Source: Oscheius onirici (taxonomy: Eukaryota; Nematoda; Chromadorea; Rhabditida; Rhabditidae). Taken from it: DNA of 64,000 nt. How positions within the stretch are numbered: position 1 is the stretch's first letter; every line of letters begins with the position of its first letter. Positions 44,601 through 60,878 of this stretch are shown piece by piece. Both the position numbers and the translations under genes were made by a program. Below the pieces are notes generated by a model, which saw only the letters and a list, made by a program, of their open reading frames with translations, searched no databases and was not told the DNA's origin. Location: NCBI GenBank assembly GCA_932521025.1, contig OW051468.1, positions 806,064 through 870,063 of the forward strand, written 5' to 3'.

Positions 44601-47600
44601 CTCTGGCCACTCCCCTTCTCCAGGTGAATTACTGTTACTCACTCTGTCCAAATCACTGCTATAGACTGTCAACGAATGGCTCTTCATCTTTCTTCAAACA
44701 GCTACAGAGACTGAACTGGAGAGACTGAACCCTGGACATGGGAGTCGCTTCGTCTCTCTGGCCAATAGACGAATCCTACAGGAAAGATCAGTGGAATGTA
44801 GTAGCTTGTACTCTAAATTTCCAACAGCTCAAGAAGTTCCTCCGGGAAAAATGGTCAGTTTCCTTGTTTCTCAAAGAGTCAAACTTCATATTGCCGATCG
44901 AATCCGGCGCGCCATTTTGCCCGCATGGCGCAGTCGGTTAGAGAGCGGACTGGAAAACCAGACGATCCGGGTTCGGTTCCCTTGCATGGAAAATCTTTTT
45001 TTAATGTTTTGACACGAAAAGGAGATTGAGTTTTTCCAGAAACAGTTCCTGTCAGAATCCATTGAACTCATTAGGAGCTACGGTGACTTTCTTGTCTCAC
45101 CCCAACTACCAAATGTCAAAGAAGAACCGGGGTCTCATAGATTGTTCTATCGGAAAGCGGTGAGTCTCAGTCTATCTTTCTTCACCCAGTTACAGACGCC
45201 CTTCTCCGACTTCCTAGCCAACCGAACAGTCTCTTTCATAGAAGAACACCTGAACTTTCTTCCAGACGTTCTCGAACTGTACTCTTTGTCCAGAGAAGTC
45301 CTCAAACCAGAACATTTCCAAAGAATTGTGGACAAGTCAGAGTAAGACTGTCCCTTCTTTCTGAACTACCAAAAATTCCAGAGCGATTATATCAGAAGAT
45401 GAGGCTGACGACAGTGAGGACGAGACCCTCCTGAAAAAGAAAATGAGTCGAGAGGCCTTCCAGGCTCCTCTCTATACTCTTGTGAACTACCATCAACCAG
45501 TGCTTTCTAGTCGGATTCTCAGTGAAGATGACGGACTGTCACTCCTTCAGAATGAGGCTGTTCCTCTGGTTATCAAAAAGTCATTGGTCAGGAAGTTTCT
45601 CGACTCTCGGGAAGGAATAGACGGACCCAAAGTGGTAGCAGTGGTTAGGAAGGAGAAGGAACTGTTGAGGGTAAGTCGACAGTTTTTCTGGACAGGGACA
45701 GGGACAGGGGCTCTCTGTCTCCCAGTCTCTCAACCAGACTCTTCCAGATCTGTCTGGAAATGTTCCCCGACTTTCTCCAGTATGAAAAAACCTTCGGAAA
45801 GGAAGCTACAATTCTACAGAAACTAAAAGAAGGAAGAAAAACTGAAGCTTTATACCTTCTGAAGAATCTGGTAGACAACCTATTACAGTAATCCTATCTC
45901 TCTCAGGCTGAAACATACCGTGCTCTGAACCAAGGTCATCGTTTCGCTCCTATCCTCAAATGTTTCGGAAGTCATGTGGACTGTGACTACCACTTGGCAT
46001 CTCTCATTTCCAGTGGAATTTCTGTGGCAGTTGACAGCCTACAGTAAGACAGCTTACATTTTTTTAAATTTCTGTTCCAGGAATCAAAAACTGCTTTATC
46101 CCGTTCTACAGGATCTGCTCCAGAGGACTGATGATCGTAGTCTGTTCCAGATTTTTCTAGAGAACTGGGATGAGTCATTTAGAGAGACAGAGGTCGAGGA
46201 AGAAAACAAGAGAGTCTGTCAGGGACTGATTGACCGGATTCTCAGTGGAGGAGAGTTTCAGGTGAGAGAGAGAAAGAGACAGAGAGTCAGAGAGACTGAG
46301 AGTATTTTTTTCCAGACGACCAACTTCGTTTTGACCAAAATGTTCTGGAATCTTCTAAAGTCTTCTCTCTCCGTCTCCATAGTCAGAAGTCTACAGAACA
46401 GTGGTCACTTCCTCTACGATGAGATTCTTTTCTATTGGGATGTACTGCCTCATCTACGGGAGAATATAGCCGAACTCCTTCCCTTCTTCGATCAGAGCAG
46501 AGGGAATGTGACCAGGAGAGGAGGACTAGGACTGGAGGATTTGAGGAAGACGGTTCAGTTGTACTGTAGTCTGAGAGTTACTGATAGTCGAGGACAAAGG
46601 GGCCATCCAGAGGAGATCAAAAGCTGTTGGATGGTATTGCAAGGAAAAGAGAAGAAGAGTGACAGTTTCAATGAGGTAGGTTACTGTATCCTATGGTTTG
46701 TTCAAAAAGTCGACGACATACAGTAACCCATTTGATTCGAGACCAACAATATTGGCGAGCTTTCAAACTGGGGGTTTTCAATTCGAGAAATCTCACTTCG
46801 TTTTACTTAAAAAGAACAGAAAAACAATGTTTCGGTGAGAACTGCAGAAGGAATTTTAAAAACTTTTTGAAAGTGCACCAAAATTGGTGGTCTCGAACAG
46901 AATCAAATGGGTTACTGTATGTCGTCGACTTTTTGAACAAACCGTAGTCACTTTGACTCTCTGTTCCTCTGTCTATCTCTGTCTTTTCCAGAGCTCCTCC
47001 CAGACCAAATCTAGTGCCTCTCCTTGTTCAGTTCTGGTTAAACGTCTGATCAAAATACTGAGAAGCTCTGATCTGATCAAAGAGGAAGAAAAACTACTGC
47101 TGGAACAACTGGGACAACTTTCATGGGCCGTAGGTTTCGAGCTGTAATGAAAAAAAATCACCATTTTTAGCCCATATTCTACGACATCATAGCTCCGTTT
47201 CTTTGCTCACTCTCTCCACAGTCTGGGTCCATTCTACTGGACTGGCTGTCTTCTGTTCAAATCAGTGAGTCTTTCTGTCTTTCTGTCTCTTTGTCTCTCT
47301 GTTTCTTTGACTCTCTGAATCTTGTTCTCCTATTTATTTTTTCGCCATGAAAATAGCGTAAAAAGACATAAAAACTATAAAAAAGCCGTAAAGAACGAAT
47401 GATCTTTAGGGAAACGGTAACTGCGGAATAAAAAATACGTGATTACGTAAAAGTGAAACAAAACGTCGCACCTGCAAACCGGCCACGCTCAAAATGTCTG
47501 GCGCCAAAGTGGGAAATTTTCAAAATGGCTTTTGTTCAAAGTAGCTTTGCCAATTTCGGGACTGTCCCGATTCAGTCTCTGTCTCTCTTCTAATCCCGGA

Positions 47601-50600
47601 CTGTGTCTCTCAGACTCTCTGTCTCTTTGTCTCTCTGTTTCTCTGACTCTCTGTCTCTCTCTGTCCTTGTCCCTCTGACTCTCTATCTCTCAGCCTCTCA
47701 GACTGTCATCCAAACTTATTTCAGACTCTTCCTCAGACGATCGTCACATCCGTACTGTAGCTGAATGCGTTGACGGTTGTGGACTGAACCATCTGGCTGC
47801 TCTGGAATCAGATCCAAACAAACTGATCCATCTGGGACATGTATTACTGAACGGAGGCTATAATGACCATGCCTTTGTTGTAGCCAATCTGGCCTTTGAC
47901 AGGTAGGTGGCCTTATTGAAGTGAACACCAAAGAGTTTAGACTCATTGGAAAGCAGAGGAATCTGGCAGGGTATGGAGGTCCGGTCACTACTGATAAGAA
48001 CTTTTGGCAGCTTCTGGGCATAGTCTATCTTCAGACGAAGAACTGTGAAGCACTAGACTCTCTACCGAGACAGATGCAGGTACTGTAACTGAACTGTCAA
48101 TCTCTCATTCCCAATCCTCAGTCTCTCTGTCTCTCTGTGTCCCAGTCCTCAGTCTCTTTTTTGTCACTCACATCAGTCTTTCTGTCTCTCTACTGTTCCC
48201 CTTTCAGGACCACATCAATGTCCAGCTGATCAGAGCCTCAGCTGACCAACAGTGGCTTCAAGTAGCCCATTCTGCAGTAGCCAGTGAAGAAGAAAAAGTC
48301 CGAGTAAGATGGTTTTGCGGCATCGAGACTCATGCTAAAGGATCGGCCCAAAAGTTTATGGATGCTGTGATCAGTGGAAAGTGGGACGTCGGGTATCCAA
48401 AGAAGCTTGACACGCATCATAAGAGACTGTATGCCCTGGTTAGAAATCAGAATCTGTGTGAGAAGACTCTTGCGGAGAAAATACGGTAAGTTTGGAGGAG
48501 GACAGAGAGACAGAAGGACTGCCGGGGGATCTTTACCCCCCCCCCCAAACTTGGGTTTTTGGTGGTCGGCGGGGGAAATCTAATTTTTCCGGCTCTCGTT
48601 TGCATTTTCCAGCTTTGTCTCAGTGAGCAAAGCTGTAGTCCTGATCAAGCTCTACAACTTTGCAGAACATTGTGAAGCGTAAAAATGCTGTTATCATTGT
48701 GAAAAAGTGATTCTAAGCCAAAAGTTGTCAACCAAGACAAAAGTCAATTTTCATAGTGATGACATCTTTTTCAAGCTGTTCTGCAAAGGTGTAGAGCTTG
48801 ATCAGAGCTACAACTTTGTTCACTGGGATAAAGCTGGAAAGTGCAAACGAGAGCCGGAAAATTTGGATTTCCCCCGCCGCACCCGGGACAGCCACCCATG
48901 GATTACTGTACCTTACAGACAACTCTACCTGTCCGAAATAGCCGCATCTCCCACAATCTCTTCCACAAAATGCAAAGAACTATACGATCTGGAGATTCTG
49001 TCCAGAGATCAGCTGTCCGAGTCATTCTTGGAGTCCCTCCCATTAGAACAACTGTGCCTCCTGATGTGGAAGATGTACCGTCACTGTCTGTTCGTCGGAG
49101 GTCCAGACGCGACAGTCTCATTCTCTGACTACAAGGACTGTTTCCAAGTGTCGGCTCTTCTTCTACTGGACAAGCTAAGAAAGGTCAAGGCTTTTATGGT
49201 AGGTTGACTCTCTGTTTCTCTACAGTATCCCATCTTCCAGGCTGCCCTATCCATCATCCCCATAGTCCAGTCAGTACTGAACCAGGACAGAATTGCTCTG
49301 ATGCGTTTGACTGTCAAAGAATGTGAGATTCACATGGAGATGGGTCATCACCAGTTGGCAGAGAACAAACTGTACAGTCTTTCGAATTCCATTGAGCTTC
49401 GGGAGACTCAAGAAGATCACAAGGTTCCAGCTGAGGAAGTGGACGTAGGAATCGACGTCGTCTGTCTCCTGTCGAAAATCAGAGCAGAACATTCTTCTAG
49501 AAGTGTGGAGCAGGCGATGGTTCCGTTGAAGGCGGTGAGTTGAGGCAGTAAGACAGATAACCAGACTTTTTCCAGTTGAATACCTGTCACATGACAAACG
49601 ATCGGGCTGCCCAGCACGTCTACTCAATGGCACTGAGACAACTACAGGAAATGGAGGTTTTTATGGAATCACCCATGATAAAGTTGAGAAAAGAGGCCAG
49701 GGATAAGCACAAGAAGGATCTTCAGCAGCTTAGATACTCGTAAGTTGTCAGGCTGTCCTTATGTCCCTCTGGCTCCCAGTCTCTGCCTTTCTGACTCTTT
49801 GTTTCTTCTCCCTCCGACTCTCTGCCTCTCTGCCCCTCTGTCCAGCTGTCCCTCTAACTCTTAGTCTCTGTTTTTTCTTTTTTTGTTATCCCTCTGACTC
49901 ACTATCTCTCTGACTCTCTATCTCTCTGACTCTCTGTCTCTCACTCTCTTTGTTTTCTGACTCTCTGACTCTCTGTTTCTCTGTCTCTCTATCTCTCTGA
50001 CTCAGTCTCTCTCACTCTCTGTTTCTCAGCCTATCTGCCAATCTGTCTGTCAGTCTCTCTGTCTCTCTGTCTCGCTGACTCTCTTTCTCTCAGTCTCCCT
50101 GACTCTCTGTCCCTCTTACTCTTTGTTTCTTCATCCACTCTCTTCCAGCGGAGCTTCCAATGCTGAAGACCAACGCCGTCAAAGAGTCATAGGAAAAGAA
50201 TACTCTTGTGAGCACGAAGAACTTACCCGTCTGGATCAAAAATTGGCTCAGGCTGCCTGTTTCGCTCTCCAGTCAGCAGTAGATCTTCTAGAATTCATCT
50301 GTAACGGAGTAGACAAACAGTCACCGATTCCGGACAAGTTGAAAGACAACGCTTTAAGAGTTCTCTTTCCGCTCATTGATCTCATTTTTCGATATGAGGA
50401 GAATCAGGATGTTACTGTGATTTTTAAGGTAAAAATAGAGAAAGGCATTCTACTGGGTTGATTCAGAGTAATATGACCAATTTTCCTGTCTCTCTGTGGC
50501 TTCCGACTGTCCCTCATATTCTGCCTCACTGCTTCAGGAACGGACCTTTGTCGGAGGCTATCTGCTCGGTAAGGACAGTAACAATAACAGTTACAGTATC

Positions 50601-52490
50601 AGTAATTTTTCAGCTGATGGTCCAACTCATAGTCGCCTATCCCTTCCATACCGTAATCCCCCTTCTGTCCTACAAATTCAACGACAAGACGCTCTCTGAC
50701 CGAGCTCAGACTGTCGATTCTCTTCTGAAGAAAGCTACTAGAACCGACTCCAAACTGGAGTCAGTAGTCAAGGATCTAGTCGAGGCACATACTGTCTACA
50801 GAGAGTTTGTCTGGCTACCATTGAAAAAAGACAACGTGGCCTCAGAGTTCGAGTTGGTCAAAATGCATGGGAATGGTTGGTTTATAAGGAGTCTGGATGG
50901 AAAAAATGTTCAGAAAAGTACAAGATCAGTCAGTCTGCGTGTCTGTTTGCCAAGATAGACCTTCTGAGAAGAGTTCCAATACCTACTGTGAATCAGCCGG
51001 TGAGTTCCTGACTCTCTCTGTCCCTCAGTCCCTCTGTCTCTCAGACTCTCAGACTCTCCAGACAGAAACTTACAGGTCGGGAAAGCTCGAGACTACCGTC
51101 GAGACAATCTGATCCTCTGGGCCCACATTGACCATCACTGTGACAAAGCAGACGGTAATTCTTCGCCCAAGATTCTCCGCGTCAAAGGATCCAATGGAGG
51201 CGTGTACAAAATGGTCTGGAAGGACGGTGAGAGTGTAAGACAAGACTCTCTGGTACAGGATCTCTTCTCCGTGATGAGCAGTCTCCTGGAGACAGATCAG
51301 CCTCTCAGAACTTACAATGTAGTTCCATTGGACTCAATGTCCGGAATTATAGAGTTTTGTGGGGGAACACAGTCTATGAGTGAGTGAATACTGTCCAACC
51401 AGACTCTTTTTCTTATTCAGAAGACCTCTTGATCGGAGCTGATTCTCGTACTGGACTACACAAGGAGATCTGTCCAGATGAGGATATTTATGCAGTGAGG
51501 AAGAAGATGAACCAGGTCCAGATGCAAGACAGGAGGAGAATCAGCGTGGATCAGTTCAAAGAGATTTTGGAAGAGACTAGTCCTGTCTTCAGGTAAGGTG
51601 TCCCTGTTTTTCTGTCTGTCACTGTTTCTGTCAATGTCTCTGTCAATGTCAGTGTCAATGTCACGGTTACTGTCCCTGTCCCTGTATCTGTCATTGTTAC
51701 TGTCCCTGTCAATGTCACTGTTACTGTACTGTCATTGTCACTGTCTCTGTACCTGTCAATGTCACTGTCACTGTCAATGTCATTGTTACTGTCATTGTCC
51801 CTGTCCCTTTCTTATCCTAATCTTCCAGACACCATTTCTACCGTTCCTTTCCAAGAGTACACGACTGGACAGTGATGATCAAGAATTACACAAAGAGTCT
51901 GGCTCAGTGGTCCATAGTCTGTTACGTGGTTGGACTAGGAGATCGTCATGGAAGCAACGTTCTCTTTGAGACCAAAACTTCTCAATTTGTTCACATTGAT
52001 CTAGGTAAGAGTTAGTGAGACAGAAGATAGAAAGACAGAGTCAGAGAGTCCGTAACAGAACAAAAGGGACAGTCAATTTCCAGGCATGATCCTGGAGTTC
52101 AGTCGACGAATGTTGCCCATACCGGAACTGGTTCCATTCCGTCTAACCAGAGACCTACTGGATCCCATTCTAGTTCAAGGAATCAAAGGAAACTTGGCCT
52201 ACGAGGCAGCAGATGCTCTGGATAGGATGCGGAGGAACAAGGATGTCATCTTGGGAGCCGCTTCGGTATTTTTGAGGGAAACTGTCAGCAACTTCAAGGA
52301 TACGGCCGATGACAAGACAAGATCTTTTGCCTCGGCCACGGCTTTCGGAAGACTACAGGCGAAGCTGAATGGAACGGATCAGACCATTAGTCCAGTCTCG
52401 GCCTTTGATCAGACACAAAGACTGCTTGCTGAAGCTACGAGTATAGAAAATATGGCCAAGTTGTTCCATGGATGGCTGGCAATCTTATAG
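41624..52490 (+). CDS. atm-1: ATM-family PI3K-like protein kinase (Tel1/ATM), ~37 exons
   Basis: About 2,300 residues. Exons run 41624-41716, 41754-41879, 42006-42099, 42136-42309, 42362-42554, 42593-42752, 42789-42910, 42952-43260, 43323-43434, 43477-43769, 43809-43909, 44160-44315, 44535-44623, 44665-44853, 45040-45159, 45190-45341, 45382-45670, 45748-45870, 45907-46043, 46081-46261, 46316-46675, 46992-47129, 47171-47264, 47725-47902, 47941-48079, 48208-48485, 48919-49198, 49241-49534, 49576-49739, 50149-50428, 50467-50568, 50614-50835, 50889-50999, 51076-51379, 51421-51592, 51829-52004, 52084-52490. The N-terminus has a TAN-like GVKKRAEILKDIRD. FAT-region helices lead to a kinase domain with DGESVRQDSLVQDLF, catalytic GLGDRHGSN and HIDLG. 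The FATC tail ends MAKLFHGWLAIL. PFRLTRDLLD supports ATM over ATR. ATM senses double-strand breaks. The start is uncertain: in-frame ATGs lie at 41528, 41624 and 41630. The junction near 50836-50888 is tentative. Two introns hold mobile elements. Confidence 0.9.
44929..44999 (+). pseudogene. tRNA-like remnant in ATM intron 14
   Basis: ATGGCGCAGTCGGTTAGAGAG resembles an A-box/D-arm, and CCGGGTTCGGTTCC resembles the B box. The intervening hairpin ACTGG-AAAA-CCAG is too tight for an anticodon arm, and the acceptor does not pair. It is a degenerate copy or SINE-like head in sense orientation. Confidence 0.35.
46694..46944. mobile_element. MITE with 44-bp perfect inverted repeats, TA-flanked, in ATM intron 21
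   Basis: Both ends carry GGTTTGTTCAAAAAGTCGAC and continue identically for 44 bp in inverse orientation. GAGACCA(A/C)CAAT is also shared farther in. TA lies on each outer edge (46692-46693 and 46945-46946), as for Tc1/mariner-type insertions, although the outermost bases T and G do not pair. Without it the 316-nt intron would be about 63 nt. Confidence 0.8.
48536..48886. mobile_element. Foldback element (copy of 29.6-kb family) in ATM intron 26
   Basis: It begins with C11, AAACTTGGGTTTTTGG and GGGGGAAATCTAA. Mirrored arms contain CCGGCTCTCGTTTGCATTTT and TCTACAACTTTGCAGAACAT. The left arm equals the right arm of the 29597-29975 copy in inverse orientation. The host exon boundary lies 33 nt beyond its right end. 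Confidence 0.78.
49755..50145. repeat. GACTCTCTGTCTCTCT array in ATM intron 29
   Basis: CT-rich octamers fill nearly the whole intron between 49739 and 50149 in the pyrimidine-rich orientation on the coding strand. Confidence 0.85.
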
Positions 52491-53091
52491 ATTTCAGTGA
52501 TATAGAAGTTTTACCAAAATGAACAATGGAATACTCGTTCTGTAGAAGCTAATTCACTTCAAATTATGTGTTTTCTTGAGATTCCGGTCACTAATCGAGT
52601 AGTGAGTGCACAAAGGTCGGGCGGAACAGTCTGTGGAAGAAGAGTGAGAGAAAGCAGAGACAGAAAAGGAATCAGAAGAAAAGATCCAAAGTCATAGACA
52701 AGACCGTGAACATGTTAAAAATCTTCGGCACAATTTCGGCTGAAATCTTTAATTTCTTTAAATATTTCGGGCAGTTTTTCTTGTTTTATACAAAAAAAAA
52801 ACATCAATTTGCGAGAACATTTCAAGGAAAGATGAGTGAAAACAGCTATAAACATAATCATAAATGGTCAGAAAAGTCAACCGATTGCTGTTCGTCCGAA
52901 GCCTTTGCTGCTATTTTTTTTGAATTTCTTCTCAATTTCGTACCGCAGTTAGTACTGTGCTCTGAGTACTCAGAGCACAGTACTATTCCTTCGTACTCAG
53001 ACACTGAAACTTATCGATTTCTATTGTCAAAAGCTCACAGCACAGCCGCAAAACGAGTAATATCTGTTCAAGTTCTACATCAGTCTTCAAC
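52491..53091. other. Intergenic DNA after ATM
   Basis: A/T-rich, no gene recognised. It contains a perfect 34-bp palindrome at 52951-52984, listed separately. Confidence 0.55.
52951..52984. repeat. Perfect 34-bp palindrome
   Basis: AGTACTGTGCTCTGAGT is followed immediately by its exact reverse complement with no spacer. It lies about 460 bp past the ATM stop and 107 bp before the next ATG. It could extrude as a cruciform or bind a dimeric factor; it may also be a chance mobile-element footprint. Confidence 0.9.
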
Positions 53092-53520
53092 ATGTCTTCC
53101 TTTTCGAAGGATGCTCCATTTTTCCCAGAAGATTTTCTTCTTGACAGCGATGTCCATGTATTGAAGGTGGGTATACTTTCCAGAAGACGCAAGCTCTGTT
53201 TCTAGCTCAGCGATGAAGAGTTCAAGAGGAGAAGAAAACACCTTGTTGACTCCTGCAAACGGCTGACAATAGAAAAACCAGAACATGTTGGCTGGAGTGA
53301 AGATATGGAGGAACAGTATATCAGAGTTGTGCAAAAGCGTGAAACTTTTACTCTCCCTCTTCCGGAAACAGCATTTTCGGGGAGACTTTCAAAGAGAGAT
53401 CTTTTGGCAATCTTTTCCAAGGTTTGGTCCTCTGGTGATTTTTCTAGAGAACAATTCAGATGCATTCACGAGCTTTTGTCCGCTCTTTCCGGCTCTCCAC
53501 GTTCTTCAACAGACGTTTAA
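53092..53520 (+). CDS. Hypothetical protein, two exons, unrecognised family
   Basis: Exons 53092-53166 and 53206-53520, joined across a 39-nt intron in phase 0, give 129 residues starting MSSFSKDAPFFPEDFLL. The product is soluble and charged: a basic EEFKRRRKH helix, then TFTLPLPETAFSGRLS, then RDLLAIFSKVWSSGDFSREQF and a helical, serine-rich end. There is no signal peptide or membrane segment. I do not recognise the family. A CAG acceptor lies 8 nt before the ATG. An inverted-repeat element separates it from the next gene, and the two could be parts of one gene. Confidence 0.6.
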
Positions 53521-53638
53521 CTAGAAATATCACATCGTTTAGTATTAGAATCAGGAACAGTCAGCTTAAATACAATAGCGAGGCAAGTCCCTTTTTTATA
53601 CTGCCCCTCTCTGACTTTCTGTCCCTGGTTGTACTGCA

Positions 53639-53995
53639 ATAGGCGCCACCATTCGTTCAAAATTTTTGGCGCCAATTCCCCCAACCAGCCCAAAATAGCG
53701 TTTTTCATCATTTTCTTTTCATTTTTCACGTTTCTAACCCGGTTTATTAAATTCAGCGTGTAAAACAACCCCCTGGATGAGGAAATTGGTAGAAAATATC
53801 CAGAAATAAGCAGAAGATGTCGGAGAGAGGCATATAGAGAACAATCGACTATTTTCTGGATATTTTGACCAATTTTCATGTCCAGATGCTTGTTTTACAC
53901 GCTGAGCTCAATAAAGATGCTTACAAACGCGAAAAATGAAGAAAAAATAGTGAAAAACGCGAAACCAGGCTAGTTTGAACGAAGATAGGCGCCTA
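53639..53995. mobile_element. Foldback element with TAGGCGCC ends
   Basis: ATAGGCGCCACCATTCGTTC at the left is mirrored by GAACGAAGATAGGCGCCTA at the right. An inner pair, AGCGTGTAAAACAA and TTGTTTTACACGCTGAG, is also inverted. No coding capacity. It sits between the two unrecognised genes. Confidence 0.7.
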
Positions 53996-54101
53996 CAGCA
54001 GTATAACCCTGTCCCTCTTTGTCACATCAATATTTTCAGTATCCTGATGATCTATACTTTCTGACTGTGATGACCTGTTCGCCGTTGAACTGTTGAGTCA
54101 G

Positions 54102-54858
54102 ATGAAGTTTCCATTCGAACGCCTAGTCATCGAACTGATGGAGAAAAATCAACTATTGAAGTTCAGAAACTGGATGGTCGGTGCTTCAGCTTTAATTTTC
54201 TATAGTGAAATAAACGATGAAGACTGGAAGTTAATTGAGAAAATTGTGAGATTCTCTTCTTATCCTTTACTCACACAGATATTTCAGAAGCCTAGAGGTG
54301 TTCTCTTTCCAGAAGGAACCAAATTTACAGAACAACAATTGGAAAAACTAATGAACTCTCTGACATGGTTAGATTTACATGCCATTCCTTCAAGTGATCT
54401 GGGAAAAATTGTACAGGTACGTAGTTACTGTCACTGTCTTTGTCGCTGTCTCGGTCCTTGAACCCATTTGTTTTCAGAAATGGCGTTCCGGCAACTGGAC
54501 CTACAAAACTACCCACTTTCGTGGCTGGAAACAAGTCTATACAGACGTAACTTCAAGCCTAACCGGCTGTCCTTTCTGTAATCTGTGGAACATGCAAGTG
54601 GTTTTTGTTCCAAGCCCAGAAAACAGTTTTCTCGTCGTATGCATTCCCTACACTTACCAGAGATCACCGAATGTAAATTTCGAAATCTTTTTGGACATTC
54701 GAAAGCTGGCGGACTTGCTTCCCATTCAAAGCAATTTTTTGAAGTCGACTCCGTTCGACTTTTCCTCCTACGCCTTCGATCCCGACTTGCCACTTGTTCC
54801 TCGGGCCTTCTGTAGTCTTGTTTTTGGTTACGGTCCGACAAGGCCCCGTTCATTCTGA
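54102..54858 (+). CDS. Hypothetical protein, at least two exons, unrecognised family
   Basis: Exons 54102-54416 and 54478-54858 give 231 residues from MKFPFERLVIEL. It is a globular, aromatic-rich soluble protein with DEDWKLIEKIVRFSSYPLL, WRSGNWTYKTTHFRGWKQV and CPFCNLW. No family is recognised and no membrane segment is seen. The frame stays open and coding-like upstream of the ATG (DDLFAVELLSQ), but it meets a stop before the nearest acceptor (54040), which hints at a missing exon, a longer ancestral gene or a sequence error. AATAAA lies 20 nt after the stop. Confidence 0.6.
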
Positions 54859-54877
54859 TTGTAACGTGTATTTCATC

Positions 54878-54883
54878 AATAAA
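54878..54883 (+). other. AATAAA poly(A) signal
   Basis: Canonical hexamer 20 nt past the stop codon of the hypothetical gene at 54102-54858. This supports that gene's strand and end. Confidence 0.65.
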
Positions 54884-55232
54884 TATGTGATTTACTTGTC
54901 CGGAGAGCGACTAAAATACTTCTCTGCGATTTTGTTGTCATTTATTGTGAAAAATTGGAAAAAAAATGGTAAGATAATGGGCTAAAAGTACTGAAAAAGA
55001 AAGAATGAGCGAAAATTTCGAATTTTCAGCTGTTTGAATTGGCGCGCTGACAGAAGTGACATTACCGTAACCGTACACCTTCCAAACTTCTTCGAAATCC
55101 CAAATTCCATCACTCCGCTCAAATCCTAAAATTTTCGCCGGCTGTCGCACGTTTCTGTTGTCGTTTTTTTTCTTTTTTTCTTCATTTTTTTCTACAAACT
55201 TCGTTAAATAATTAATTTTCAGATAATCCATC

Positions 55233-56127
<895 letters not shown>

Positions 56128-56378
56128 TAAACACTCCTGGAGCTCCGCCCACCTCCAGTGGGCACCACCTGCCAGCCGAGAGGTCTCTAGTGCTCATTAT
56201 CATGTGGCCGGTCGTTCTTTTCTTCATCTCCTTCTCGGACCTCGGCTGTAAGTTCTGCCCCGATTTTCACTCTTCTTCCCCGGATTATAACCTGATTTTG
56301 TCGCCCTGGGGACACTTGAATTGCGCGTAAACGAGACGGAGGGCACAATCTGTTCATTTCTGAGGCTTCCTCTTCAAA

Positions 56379-60878
<4,500 letters not shown>

